A DNA stretch of 64,000 nucleotides from Syngnathus acus (taxonomy: Eukaryota > Chordata > Actinopteri > Syngnathiformes > Syngnathidae): assembly GCF_901709675.1 (NCBI RefSeq), contig NC_051088.1, positions 2,714,664 to 2,778,663 on the forward strand, in the 5' to 3' direction. This document shows positions 1 through 11,229 of the stretch, piece by piece; the first letter of the stretch is position 1, and the number at the start of each line of letters is the position of its first letter. Below the pieces are notes generated by a model, which was given only the letters and a program-made list of their open reading frames with translations, was not told the origin of the DNA and did not search any database. The position numbers and the translations under genes are program-made.

Positions 1-146
1 GAAAAACCATCCGGATAATACTGGAGTACGCAGACAGGGTTTTTACATACATCTTCATCCTGGAGATGCTGCTGAAATGGGTTGCGTATGGCTTTGTCAA
101 ATACTTCACCAACGCTTGGTGTTGGCTGGACTTCTTCATTGTGGAC
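1..146 (+). CDS. scn8a: scn8a exon: domain III S1 end to S3 (5' end outside window)
   Basis: This is the first visible exon of a voltage-gated sodium channel alpha subunit, the pore-forming protein of neuronal action potentials in the plasma membrane. The reading frame begins at base 3 and encodes [18 protein letters not shown]..., followed by [15 protein letters not shown] and [12 protein letters not shown]. These are the end of S1, then S2 and the start of S3 of domain III, which are nearly invariant in vertebrate Nav channels. The exon ends in phase 0 at GAC, followed by the donor gtaagt at 147. Its upstream part lies outside the window. Assignment to Nav1.6 rests on the terminal exon (32010-33169), not on this one. 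Confidence 0.95.
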
Positions 147-551
147 GTAAGTGCATTTATATCCTCTATTAGAGTGTTTCATAAGTCCTTGGTCCACATG
201 TAAAATTGGCTTAGATAGTACAATAAATGTGTGTAAATAATAATATTAACTAAATTCAATTGCCATAATGTTACTGCTTGAGTTTATCACATTCTGAATG
301 AAGCAATAATGTTTTGAGGATATTTAAACTAAAATTGAATCACATTTTTTGCTTAGGATACTAATGAAGGACCTGAAGTTTTTAGCTTCTTATTGTCACT
401 TGACACCGGATAGATTACTAATGAAATTATGCTTGATTGGGGTATAAAGGCATGTGGTCTATTTAGTTTGTATAGACATTTTTATTGTATTGTCTAATCA
501 GGGCTCCAGACTCATGTTTTTTTAATGGGAACACATAAATCACAAATGTGT
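147..551 (+). other. scn8a intron, unique part
   Basis: This is the start of the 12.2 kb intron between the domain III S1-S3 and S4 exons. AT-rich sequence with no recognised element. Confidence 0.6.
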
Positions 552-582
552 GTGTGTGCGTGTGTGTGTGTGGGCGCGCGTG
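552..582. repeat. (TG)n microsatellite
   Basis: Slightly interrupted TG/CG dinucleotide run directly before a SINE. Confidence 0.9.
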
Positions 583-597
583 TGTGTATGTACGTAT

Positions 598-958
598 GCT
601 CGGTGGGGCACTGGGTAGCTCGTCCGCCTCACAGTTAGGAGGGTGCGGGTTCGATTCCACCTCCGGCTCTCCCTGTTTGGAGTTTGCATGTTCTCCCCGG
701 GCCAGCGTGGGTTTTCTCCGGGCACTCCGGTTTCCTCCCACATCCCAAAAACATGCTTGTTAGGCCGATTGAGCACTCCAAATTGTCCCTGGGTGTGAGT
801 GTGAGTGCGGGTGCGAATAGTTGTTTGTCTCTGTGTGCCCTGCGACTGGCTGGCAACCGGTTCAGGGTGTCCCCCGCCTATTGCCTGATAGGCTGGATAG
901 GCTCCAACACACCCGCGACCCCCGTGGGGACTAAGCGGTACAGAAAATGGATGGATGG
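598..958 (+). mobile_element. tRNA-derived SINE (family 1) with TGGA tail
   Basis: The head carries pol III box-like motifs: GGGGCACTGGGTAGC (A-box region) and GGGTTCGATTCCACC (B box). A long body follows (TGTTTGGAGTTTGCATGTTC and so on), then AAAATGGATGGATGGA. The same sequence recurs at 1883, 3794, 39516 (minus), 49828 and 51319, so it is a multicopy fish SINE. The tail runs into a TA microsatellite. Confidence 0.85.
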
Positions 959-964
959 ATATAT

Positions 965-1001
<37 letters not shown>

Positions 1002-1003
1002 GC
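959..1003. repeat. (TA)n microsatellite
   Basis: TA dinucleotide run adjoining the SINE tail, followed by a short CA run. Confidence 0.9.
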
Positions 1004-1021
1004 ACGCACACACACACACAG

Positions 1022-1815
1022 AAATGCGCAAGTTCATGGAAAATTTAGTAGCACTGTTTTTGCAGTCAAAATGCCTCCATTGAAGGGTAATTTGGAGCCT
1101 GATGCATGTATTACACAATAAGATTCTTCACCTGTCCATATGAAATGGACACATGCCTTTGACTTCCCAATCAATCAAGTTTTTATGCTTGGTTTGTTCC
1201 TCTGAGACACTTCTACTGTACTGTATGTGCACTCGCACTGCAGGACCAAATTTTCTGCCTGATGCATCATAGGATTTGAGGTTAATTGGATCAAACAATT
1301 AAGAACTCGCCTACTGATTGCAGCCATATTCAAGTGTTGCTCAGAGCTGTAGGATGTGTCTTGCATTTGTTTCTGACTTGTTGATTGTTATGTACCCGTC
1401 AATGTATTTTTTCTCTACTCCTTGTTTCTTGTGTCAAGTTTGAATGACCAGAAAAGAGAAGATTCATTATTCTATTCTTCAGCACTTACACAACTCCCTT
1501 TTCAGTTCGCCATATTAGAGTGGTTTTACATTCATAGATGGAATGTAAAACAATGTAAAACTTTTTATGGAGGCAATTGAAAAGATCAAAACTTCTCCAA
1601 CTTCTGTCCTTCTTCTTGAACTAAATGCCTCTCCACAGTGTCCAATACCTCAGCCCAAACCGGTGAATGGACTCCTGTCAGTGTCTACTGAGTGGCAAAA
1701 ACAAGCGCCACCATCCCACAATGACCTTTTGCTTAGTTGCTGTTGCTTAATCTGTCAAGCTTTCAATAGGATGCCTTTTTTGAGGAAATTCAATTTTATT
1801 TTCATAAAACGTATA
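1022..1815 (+). other. scn8a intron, no recognised feature
   Basis: No coding exon, RNA gene or clear transposon is recognised here. Open frames are short and lack splice or homology support. Confidence 0.5.
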
Positions 1816-1882
1816 CAGTGATCCCTTGTTTTTCACGGGAGATGCAACGAAAAATGAAAATCCGCAAAGTAGAAACGATATC

Positions 1883-2243
1883 GGCGGCTCGGTGGCGCAC
1901 TGGGTAGCACGTCCGCCTCACAGTTAGGAGGGTGCGGGTTCGATTCCACCTCCGGCCCTCCCTGTGTGGAGTTTGCATGTTCTCCCCGGGCCCGCGTGGG
2001 TTTCTCCGGCACTCCGTTTCCTCCCACATCCCAAAAAACATGCTTGGTAGGCCGATTGAAGACTCCAAATTGTCCCTAGGTGTGAGTGCGAGTGCAAATG
2101 GTTGTTTGTCTCTGTGTGCCCTGCGATCGGCTGGCGACCGGTTCAGGGTGTCCCCCGCCTACTGCCCGTTGACGGCTGGGATAGGCTCCAGCACTCCCGC
2201 GACCCCCGTGGGGACTAAGCGGTTCAGAAAATGGATGGATGGA
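1883..2243 (+). mobile_element. tRNA-derived SINE (family 1), full length with target-site duplication
   Basis: It has the same head, body and GGATGG tail as the copy at 598. It is flanked by a perfect 13-base duplication, TAGAAACGATATC, at 1870-1882 and 2244-2256. This proves retrotransposition into the surrounding DNA element and fixes the SINE's ends. Confidence 0.92.
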
Positions 2244-3374
2244 TAGAAACGATATCTGTATTATTTGGAAATTAAACAATTGTATTGAAATTTCCTGGAC
2301 GTGGTGTTTCTTATTGGCCGCTAGAGGGCAATTGATTGTCAATTAGAAGAGTGGCTTTTCCTTGCCAAGCCATGCGACGTGTCCACCTTCAGAATTACCA
2401 CACTACACGAACCACAATCATGCATAGCGAAACCAGTGAGTTGCCCATGAATCTCCTGTTGCATTGGGGTCCAGTACACAAAATTAAAGCTTTTACCAAT
2501 ACTTTTACTCAACATAAACCTTTCCCATTCCCTTAATAACCATTCCTACACTGTTCTGTTCATGTATTGTACCTTTATAGTGATATTGTCACATGTCCTG
2601 ACTCTTTCTGTACCGGTTGGTGCTTCTTCCCCTCGGATGCCGCCTCCTGCGCTTGAACTCAGTCATATCCGCAAAGACGCGCACATTGCTCAGAGGCACG
2701 CCCCGCGCTATTAGCTCTCATGGCCGCTGTTCCGCAGCTGCGCCCCCAGCCAGCGCTTGTCCACAGTGAAGCACATTGCTCAGAGGCACACCCCGCGCAA
2801 TCAGGGCTCATTGCCGCTGTCCCAACCCCTGGACGACAGTGTTTTTTTCCTACGTGCGCAGCAGGCAGCTTGTCCTCAGTGAAGCACATTGCTCAGAGGC
2901 ACGCCTATGAGCCTATAAGCGCTCATTGTCGCTGTCCTGACTCTTTCGACACGGCGGTGCATTTATCCTTCGTGCACGGCTGTGTCACGTCCCCGCTCTC
3001 GCCCTACTGGCTAGCTGGCGCACCCTACCGTGCCAGGCCTCGGGGGCGCGGGGCGCCAATACGGAACTACGCGTGCTAATCGGCGCTGATCGCCACCAAC
3101 TGTCCCGTGTTACCCACTGATTAGGGCGTGTATATAGACACTGTTCATCGCCGGTCAGTCCACGCCATTTCGTCTGCTTTGACATACGCACGCCTGCCAC
3201 CTGATTCCCGTTTGTCTGATCCGCTGTGTAGCGGTACGCTTGGCTGGTTGTCTGCCTTGACACACGCACACCTGCCACCTGATTCCTGTTCGAGCTTGCT
3301 GACCGGCTCGTCAGTTGCCTTGTGCACCTGCTCTGTTGGCGTTCTAGCCTCCCTTTTCCCCATACCCTAAATCA

Positions 3375-3572
3375 CAGGTGTCAAACTCCAGTCCTCGGGG
3401 AACACATTCCTACATGTTTTCCAAGTTTCCCTCGTTAAACACACCTGATTCAATTATCAGGCTCCTGCAGAATGTGAGGATGAACTGATCATTTGAATCA
3501 GGTGTTTTAAGGAGGGAAACTTGGAAAACATTTAGGAATGCGGCCCCCGAGGACTGGAGTTTGACACCCCTG
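3375..3572. mobile_element. short hAT-type MITE (CAGGTGTCAAACTCC termini)
   Basis: About 200 bases with near-perfect inverted ends (CAGGTGTCAAACTCCAGTCC and its reverse complement at the right end). The interior also contains inverted halves. No clear 8-base duplication is seen. A related element with different termini lies at 36864-37060. Confidence 0.75.
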
Positions 3573-3793
3573 CAATAAACAGTCCGTGTTGCACATGGCT
3601 GTCCTGCCTTGTTCGTGACAGGCTGGCTGCCGCGCTTCCCACGCTTGTCCACAGTGACACATATTGCTCAGAGGCACGCCCCACACAATCAGCGTGTATT
3701 TAAACGCCGTTCTCCCGTCACTTATAAAGCCACAAAGTTGCGCATTCGCAAAAGGTGAAGCGCCAAGTGGCGAGGGATCACTGTATTTGTAAT

Positions 3794-4143
3794 GGAGTGG
3801 CACGGTAGATCACTGTTTAACACGTCCACCGCACAGTAAAGAGGTGTAGGGTTTGATGTGGCCTTCCTGTGTCAAGTTTGCATGTTCTTCCCATGCCTGG
3901 GTGGGTTTTTTCAAAATACTCCGGTTCCATCCTACATTCCCAAAACATGCATGGTAGGCTGATTGACCACTCCAGATTTTCTGTAGGTGTGATTGTGAAT
4001 GTGAATGGTTATCTATATGTGCCTTGCGATTGGCTGGCGACCAGTTCAGGATGTACCCCGCCTACCTCCCGAAGACTATTGGCATGGGCTCTCCAGCATG
4101 CCTGCGACCCTCGTGAGGTTACGCGGTCCAGAGGATGAGTGAA
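3794..4143 (+). mobile_element. diverged tRNA-derived SINE (family 1)
   Basis: An older copy of the family. The head (GAGTGGCACGGTAGATCAC), the GTTTGCATGTTC block and the GATTGGCTGGCGACC block are recognisable but mutated. The tail is decayed to GAGTGAATGAAT. Confidence 0.75.
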
Positions 4144-4719
4144 TGAATATTTGAGAAGGAAGCAGTCAGAAGGTTGTGTATGCCTTTGAAGGCAATATCA
4201 CCAGATCAAAGGGACACATGGAAGTGCAATTCAATTTAATACCTAATTTTTTTACCCTCTATTTCCACATACATTTACAAGTGGTGGAAGAGATGAAACA
4301 ACCCACGTGGAGATGCACAATATAGATGAAAATCAACAAGGGTCAACAACTGGCCGTCAAAAATGCCACTCGGCATGTTAATGTAATGCTGTGGCAGATA
4401 TATGTACCAAATTTGTTCTTTCACATTTGTAAAAGGCCTGCTTTTGTGCTGAAGATAGCGGTTTCCATGCATTTCTTTTGTCTTACACAGTGCGGTAGTG
4501 CATATCACAATTTACACTTAAAAAAAAATCTTAATCTTGTCATTTAATGCAAAAAAACCCGGATATGTCACAAAAGAAAGTCAACCACATACGTAGATAC
4601 ATATATTGATGACAATGATATTAAGGAGCAGCATTTTCTGTGAATCTAACTATGCTCTCTCTCAATTTTGCTCCTACTATTTTCCCACTATTTTCTCTAG
4701 CACTTATCATCATCATTAT
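4144..4719 (+). other. scn8a intron, no recognised feature
   Basis: AT-rich intron sequence without a recognised gene or repeat. Confidence 0.5.
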
Positions 4720-5350
4720 AGTCATGGGTGAGATACAGACGATCTGATCTGACTTTAAACGAAAGGCGAGATACACCCTGGAATGGTCACCAGTTATTAC
4801 CAGGGCACATATTGACAAACAAGTATTCACATTCACATCTACCGTAGGCTATGAACAACTTAGTGTATTCAGTAAACCTTAGATCACCTGTGTCAAACTC
4901 AAGGGGGCCAGATACGGCCACATCATTTTATGTGGCCCGTGAAGACAAATTGTGCATCAAATTAGTGTCATTACTAGAATTGCAAATTGTCTTCACTTTC
5001 AATATCTTTTTTTAAAATATTTGACCAGTTTTTACTCATCTGATTTGAAAACGAGTTATTTGTCAGTTTGTTTTGTAGCTTTTACTGTATATAATATGAG
5101 GTGCTCATACATTTATTTGGGTTGACAGTCATAATGGCCCTCCGAAAGAAGCTATGACTACAATGCGGCCCGCGAAAAAATGAGTTTGATACCCCTGCCT
5201 TAGATGTTTTTAGACTGTGGGAGAAAATCCCACACCAGCTCAGGGAGAACATGCAAGCTCCACACAGGGAAACTGGGCCTAATATTGCAACCCTGAACCT
5301 CAAAACTGTGAGGTAGACATGCTAGCCACTTGGCCGCTGTGCAGCCCTCC
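4720..5350 (-). mobile_element. old family-1 SINE on the minus strand, split by a MITE
   Basis: 5225-5350 is the reverse complement of the SINE head and first body block (AACATGCAAGCTCCACACAG). 4720-4860 matches the reverse complement of the later body (CCTGGAATGGTCACCAG region). The two parts are separated by the hAT-type MITE at 4885-5197. Confidence 0.65.
4885..5197. mobile_element. hAT-type MITE with 8-base duplication
   Basis: Inverted ends related to CAGGGGTATCAAACTCA flank 313 bases with no coding sequence. A perfect 8-base target duplication, CCTTAGAT, lies at 4877-4884 and 5198-5205, diagnostic of hAT-superfamily insertion. Confidence 0.88.
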
Positions 5351-5488
5351 ATTACAATCATTCAAAAACAAAAAAGAATCTAAAACATTTTTTAAAATCC
5401 TTTAAAATATGTTGAATGTCAATGAGCTGTGTTTTTTTTTTCTGTGCTGTGGTTGGCCAGTCTGCATTACAGTGTGGCTTTGCAAAAG

Positions 5489-5489
<1 letters not shown>

Positions 5490-5560
<71 letters not shown>
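5490..5560. repeat. (CT)n followed by (TA)n microsatellite
   Basis: About 19 CT units followed by about 17 TA units. Confidence 0.95.
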
Positions 5561-5564
<4 letters not shown>

Positions 5565-5869
5565 GTATTTTCCGCACTATAAGGCGCACCTAAAAACCTC
5601 TAATTTTCTCCAAAGCCGACAGTGCGCCTTATAATCAGGTGCGCCTTATATATGGACCAATATTGAGCCACTACACCAGGCGTGTCCAAAGTCCGGCCCG
5701 TGGGCCAAATGTATATATTTTATATATGGACAAAGTTTTAAAATGGGTCATTCATTGAAGGTGCGCCTTATAATCCGGTGCGCCTTATATATGGACAAAG
5801 TTTTAAAATGGGCCATTCATTGAAGGTGCGCCTTATAATCCGGTGCGCCTTATAGTGCAGAAAATACGG

Positions 5870-5871
<2 letters not shown>
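5561..5871. mobile_element. TACCGTATTTTCCG-terminus MITE
   Basis: It starts TACCGTATTTTCCGCACTA and ends with the reverse complement. The interior repeats GGTGCGCCTTATA motifs. The same termini, with small variations, are found at 7475, 10223, 16829, 27384 and 63857, so this is a dispersed family. A fragment of another MITE (GTGTCCAAAGTCCGGCCCG) lies near 5683. Confidence 0.8.

Positions 5872-5915
<44 letters not shown>
5872..5915. repeat. (TA)n and (CA)n microsatellite
   Basis: A short TA run followed by about 17 CA units at the edge of a Tc1 element. Confidence 0.9.
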
Positions 5916-5921
<6 letters not shown>

Positions 5922-6157
5922 CTCACAAAAGTGAGTACACCCCTCTGATTTCTGCAGTGTTTTATTTATATCTTGTCATGGGACAACACTGAGGAAATGA
6001 TACTTTGAGACAATGTTAAGTAGTCACTGTAGAGCTTGGATAGCAAAGTAAACGTATTGTTACTTCAAAGTAACTCAAAATACAACAATAAATGTTTCAA
6101 ATGCTGGCAACAAAAGTGAGTACACCCCAACTGAAAATGTCAAAATTGGACCAAATG

Positions 6158-6637
6158 TCAATATTTTGTGTGGCCACCATTATTTTCCAGCACCGCCGTA
6201 ACCCTTTTAGGCATGGAGTTCACCAGAGCTTCACAGGTCACCGCTGGAATCCTCTTCCACTCTTCCATGATGACATCACGGAGCTGGTGGATGTTGGAGA
6301 CCTTGCGCTCCTCCACCTTCCATTTGAGGATGCCCCACAGATGTTCAATAGGGTTTAAGTCTGGGGACATGCTTGGCCAGTCCATCACCTTCACCCTCAG
6401 CTTCTTTAGGAAGGCAGTGGCTGTCTTGGAGGTGTGTTTGGAGTCGTTATTGTGTTGGAATACTGCTCCGCGGCCCAGTTTACAAAGGCAGGGGATCATG
6501 CTCCGCTTCAGTATTCCACAGTACATGTTGGCATTCATTGTTCCCTCAATGAACTGTAGCTCCCCAGTGCCAGCAGCACTCATACAGCCCCGACCATGAC
6601 GCTCCCACCACCATGCTTGACTGTAGGCAAGACACAC
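6158..6637 (-). pseudogene. Tc1/mariner transposase C-terminal half, left arm
   Basis: A 159-residue open frame contains Tc1 DDE-transposase motifs: AAGTGELQFIEGTMNAN, then SPDLNPIEHLWGILK with the last catalytic acidic region, ending LENNGGHTKY. The N-terminal helix-turn-helix half and the first catalytic Asp are absent. The fragment is therefore not a working transposase by itself, although it is open throughout. Confidence 0.85.
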
Positions 6638-6878
6638 TTGTCTTTGTACTGTTCACCTGGTTGCCACCGCACACGCTGGACACCATCTGAACCAAATATG
6701 TTTATCTTGGTCTCATCAGACCACAGGACATGGTTCTAGTAACCCATATCCTTAGTCTGCTTGTCTTCAGCGAGCTTCCTTTTGCATCTTTTTTAGAAGA
6801 GGCTTTTTCCTGGGACGACAGCCATGCAGACGGTGTCTAGCGTGTGTGGCGGCAACCTGGTGAAGAGTACAAAGATAA

Positions 6879-7338
6879 GTGTGTTTTGCCTACAGTCAAG
6901 AATGGTGGTGGGAGCGTCATGCTGCTGGCACTGGGGAGCTACAGTTCATTGAGGGAACAATGAATGCCAACATGGACTGTGGAATATTGAAGCAGAGCAT
7001 GATCCCCTCCCTCCATAAACTGGGCCGCAGAGCCGTATTCCAACACGATAATGACCCCAAACACACCTCCGACAACCACTGCCTTCCTAAAGAAGCTGAG
7101 GGGGAAGGTGATGGACTGGCCAAGCATGTCCCCAGACCTAAACCCTATTGAACATCTGTGGGGCATCCTCAAATGGAAGGTGGAGGAGCGGAAGGTCTCC
7201 AACATCCACCAGCTCCGTGATGTCATCATGGAAGAGTGGAAGAGGATTCCAGCGGCGACCTGTGAAGCTCTGGTGAACTCCACGCCTAAAAGGGTTATGG
7301 CGGTGCTGGAAAATAATGGTGGCCACACAAAATATTGA
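6879..7338 (+). pseudogene. Tc1/mariner transposase C-terminal half, right arm
   Basis: Plus-strand copy of the same transposase half. GTGELQFIEGTMNANMDC appears in one frame, and SPDLNPIEHLWGILK with LENNGGHTKY in another, so it carries at least one frameshift near 7060. It differs from the left arm by substitutions and a small deletion near 6920, showing that the two arms have diverged. Confidence 0.82.
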
Positions 7339-7474
7339 CATTTGGGTCCAATTTTGACATTTTTAGTTGGGGTGTACTCACTTTTGTTGCCAGCATTTTA
7401 CACATTCATTGTTGTATTTTGAATTACTTTGAAGTAACAATACATTTACTTTGCTCTCTAAGCTCTACAGTAAC

Positions 7475-7647
7475 TACCGTAATTTTCGGACTATAAGTCG
7501 CGGTTTTTTTCATAGTTTGGGTGGGGGGGCGACTTATACTCAGGAGCGACTTATATACATATATATGTTTTTTTTTCACTTTTTTGGTCATTTTATGGCT
7601 GGTGCGACTTATACTCCGGTGCGACTTATAGTCAGAAAATTACGGTA
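7475..7647. mobile_element. TACCGTAATTTTCGG-terminus MITE
   Basis: 173 bases with inverted ends TACCGTAATTTTCGGACTAT and ATAGTCAGAAAATTACGGTA. The interior holds GCGACTTATA repeats. It abuts the truncated end of the Tc1 palindrome. Confidence 0.8.
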
Positions 7648-8435
7648 TATACGTATATATATAGATGGAATGTTTTTTTTCCAAATCCTTTGAGCCACTC
7701 GGTCCGAATGTTTCTGTTCAATACATATAGGCACACACCTCTTTTTTTTTCTGGAAGCAACAGAGCACGCTTTGGCTGATCTTCATTGAGGCATTTGCGA
7801 TTCAGGGCACTAAGAGTGCTTTGATACCGAGACAATAGCACGACAATATCGAGGCACTATAAATACCACTACATACAGTATACATAAATATGATTAGTCG
7901 TTCGAAGTTGTTGCTATTGGAGTCTCCCTCTCAGTAGGTGTGTTCCCAAGCACTTGGGATGGTGCATCTTCCCAAACCTTCGGTGAATGTGCTGTCAAGA
8001 GTGACTACCTTTTTTTTCCTACCATCACCCCACTCACTCCCTTTGGAAAATGTAACCTCAGCAATGTGATGATGTTTTGATGACGTGTAATGATGGTGGG
8101 TGACAGGCGCTCAGCGGTAAGTTTGGTCTTCACTGGCACTCCCCCTGACGAAAAAAAAAAAGTTTGAATTGTGGTGATTGCTGTTGTGGCCTCTGCTGTG
8201 CTGTGTTGTGGGATGCAACTGTTACCGTGGACTTTCAAAAGGGGGGATGAGCACCATCATTAAAACAGCCCATCTTATTCCTTGTGTGTATGCTGCTGAC
8301 TCTTTTCCTCATGACCCTTTTGTTACTGCATCTTTTTCTTACACATTTGTGTCTGTTTGTTGTGTCAATGTGAACATCAGGGACTTTCGAATGTAGAATC
8401 CAATGTTAAACGATGCTCCAGTAGAGATGTACATG
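7648..8435 (+). other. scn8a intron, no recognised feature
   Basis: Intron sequence with no recognised gene or repeat. Confidence 0.5.
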
Positions 8436-8439
8436 TTAA

Positions 8440-9819
8440 AGGAGACATATTTTGATTTTTGGGGGGGGGGGTACAATTATAGTTTCAATGTCTCTGACAT
8501 TCTTCACTCAAAATAGACAAAGGATAAAGAATAACAGTGTACTCAACATCCATTTCTATCAGCCTGAACTTTTGGGCCCTTCCTAAATGGGAAATTAACG
8601 CTGAAGGAAAACCGTACACCTCTGTGTATAATGTCTGGGTGGCTGTGGTTGTTGCTGCACAAAAAGTTCATCGTCAACAGATGAGAATCTGATAAACTCC
8701 ATGGATGGAAGTCTTATAACTGTTATTAAAATGAAGGGTGGCTATATTGGTCATTAATTTCTAAATGTTAATTTCTAAATTTTGAGTTGTTTGTTTATTA
8801 TTCTCACTTTAGCAAATGAAAATAAACAAGTGACTTTAGTTGCTTAATGATTCTGCACACTAATCGTTGCCTAATAATTAATAGAAATAATAATCATAGA
8901 AATTACAATCATAGAAATTTTCCCAAGAAAGACAGAATCTCACTTTTACGGTCTTAAATATTTAAGTTGAAGGTTTATTAGCATTTCAGTTCACTGAGAG
9001 CTTTGTAATTGTTCAAAAACAAAATTCATCCTCAAAAATACAATTTGCCTCATAATCCTGCACACAGTGTATTTCCACTCACTCCCGCCTTCCTCCTCCA
9101 GAACGCCTCACGTGCATGCGCACTCGACATACAAGCGTCAAACAATGTGTCAGTCGTACACAAGCTGTCACAATACCGTTTTGGGTTTAGATAGATAGAA
9201 AATGACCAGGATGCCATTCTAAATTGTAGCCAAGGGTAGAATCAAATCCAAGTTGATTATTGTGGTGTCGTACATGATATTATACAGCAATGATCAGCGG
9301 CTTTCTCAAACTGAGGAGATTCTGTAAAGCAAACGGGTTTCATCTTTTGCCATGAAAGAGAGGCTTCATAATAATCAACATTTAAAACTCATGACTCAGA
9401 TGTTAGTCAGCACTCGACCTGGACAGGGATGATTAAATAATCGGACGAAACCCCACTTTCGTCCGTCCTCAGTCTGACCTTTTTTCGAACATTCTCCCCC
9501 CTCGTCCTTCATCCGCAAAATGGCCTTTGGTCGTTGGTCAGGGACGGACAGACCATTCCGTCCCTGGGACGCAACGCCCACCTCCGGTAACATGTCTAAT
9601 CCAGGCTTGAGCTCGGTAGTGTGGGTGGGGAGAGGGTGATCAGCTAATATGAAAATAACCAAATTCCCATTGAAAGAGCATGTTCACACGTGGATAGGTG
9701 TAAGATTTATTTTGGTTCTGTAATATATCACTTGATTGGTGGGCAGGCACTCCAGAGACCCAAATTATTCTGGATTCTTATACAAACGATTAAAGTTAAT
9801 TTTCCATAATATGTCTCCT
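8440..9819. mobile_element. TTAA-flanked DNA element (piggyBac-like target site)
   Basis: The left end reads TTAA then AGGAGACATAT. The right end is ATATGTCTCCT, approached through ATTTTCCATA, then TTAA. Inverted termini with duplicated TTAA at 8436-8439 and 9820-9823 suggest a piggyBac-type insertion. The 1.4 kb interior has no recognised transposase. Confidence 0.6.
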
Positions 9820-9823
9820 TTAA

Positions 9824-10222
9824 TATTTGGATTAAATAAATGCTGTAGTTCAAAATGAAAGTTCATTGTGTGAGCAGGAAGCTAGAAAGTGTCATTCTTC
9901 ATACATATGTTTGTTTCCACTCAGATTATTTTTCATGGTTTTGTTCTGTTTTTCCCTTGTGGTTTTAGTTCGCTTTTTTTCCGTTTGTTTTGCGCTGTCG
10001 TCATCCTGGGATCACAGCCCCAGATGTCATTGGCCTTGACTTGCAGAAGGACGGCGAGACACTGACCACACCAATCCAGCTGGCCGAGCAGGGGCCATAG
10101 GCCGGGCACCTGAAAGGGTGCACTCCATGGGGTCAGGCTGAAGGTGACAATACCCCAAACATTGTAGTGTAAATGAAGGCAAAATCTTTATTTTAAGAGG
10201 CCGCATATGGTATTTACAAATC
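9824..10222 (+). other. scn8a intron, no recognised feature
   Basis: Nothing recognised except a pyrimidine-rich stretch near 9945. Confidence 0.45.
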
Positions 10223-10503
10223 TACCATATTTTCCGGACTATAAGCCGCTACTTTTGCACAAGCTTTGAACCCCATGCCTTAGAGTCCAGTGCAGTTATC
10301 TATGGAATTTCCATGATTTTTATGATATTGTAAGATGATTTGTTTTGGTAATACAAAAAATAGAAATGAGGATATTCATTTTAAAACACTTGCGGCTTAT
10401 AGTTTGGTGCGGTTTATGTATATATGAACAAAACAGGATTTTTCCTAACTTTAGCTGGTGTGGCTTATATTTAGGTGCAGCTTATAGTCCGGAAATTACG
10501 GTA
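10223..10503. mobile_element. TACCATATTTTCCGG-terminus MITE
   Basis: The left end TACCATATTTTCCGGACTAT and the right end ATAGTCCGGAAATTACGGTA are inverted copies. The interior carries CGGCTTATAGT-type motifs of the same family as 7475. Confidence 0.8.
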
Positions 10504-11055
10504 GATCATTGATTTGTAGTAGATGGACATGGCTCTATCTTCTTTTCTTCTTATCTTCTTTTATCCTCTTAATTTTACCCTTAAACACTTTTTCTGAGTT
10601 ACCTCTGGCTCCAATCAAAATGAAGATTTTGCCTGTACAATCCTCCCTATGTAACTTTGGCAAGCTTTGGATGTTTCTGTACTCCATGTGGTGCGTTTGA
10701 CCACTTGGTGTCAGTGGCTGGTTGGAGGTGAACTCACATGTTTTGACTATTGATATTTTCCTTGTTTGTAAGAAATGGCTACACCCCCCAGCCCCTAGTT
10801 TTTAAACATATGTACAATTTGTATTAATGAGCATGTCACACAAGGCTAGAAGAATTTGAGCTTCACTAAATGGTATGACAGTATTAGTGGCCTGTTATTA
10901 ACTCTACCAGCAATCTACCAGCAATATTTCAATTGACATACAAATACAATTAACAAATATGAGCATAAGTTATTCAGTCTAAATAAGGAGATATTAACTG
11001 TCGCAAAAGAATAAGATATATCCATAAAGTTGAACATTAAAACCCAGCAAACCAC
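10504..11055 (+). other. scn8a intron, no recognised feature
   Basis: AT-rich intron DNA with no supported feature. Confidence 0.5.
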
Positions 11056-11229
11056 ATTCATACATACATTCATACATACATACATACATACATACATACA
11101 TACATACATACATACATACATACTACCGACCGACCGACCGACCGACCGACCTACCTACCTACCTACCTACCTACCTACCAAACCTACCTAAACCTACCTA
11201 AACCTACCTACCTAACCTACCTACCTACT
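11056..11229. repeat. compound tetranucleotide microsatellite
   Basis: Consecutive blocks of (CATA)n, (CGAC)n and (CTAC)n, followed by imperfect AACCTACCT units. Confidence 0.95.

Larger units (their letters stand above)
1816..3783. mobile_element. TA-target DNA element with CAGTGATCCCT termini, containing other insertions
   Basis: The ends are inverted: CAGTGATCCCT at 1816 and AGGGATCACTG ending at 3783. Each is flanked by TA, as in Tc1/mariner-type insertions. Inside are a SINE (1883-2243), a small MITE (3375-3572) and imperfect repeats of the phrase CATTGCTCAGAGGCAC near 2685, 2770, 2887 and 3661. No transposase was recognised, so it looks non-autonomous. Confidence 0.65.
5916..7474. mobile_element. 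Tc1-like element arranged as a fold-back palindrome
   Basis: The left arm (5916-about 6675) begins with the Tc1-like terminus CAGTATCTCACAAAAGTGAG and carries the 3' half of a transposase on the minus strand. The right arm (about 6838-7474) carries the same 3' half on the plus strand and ends in the matching GGGGTGTACTCACTTTTGTT block. A spacer of about 160 bases separates them. The N-terminal half of the transposase is missing from both arms. The outer 100 bases of the right arm are lost where a TACCGT element begins. Confidence 0.85.
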
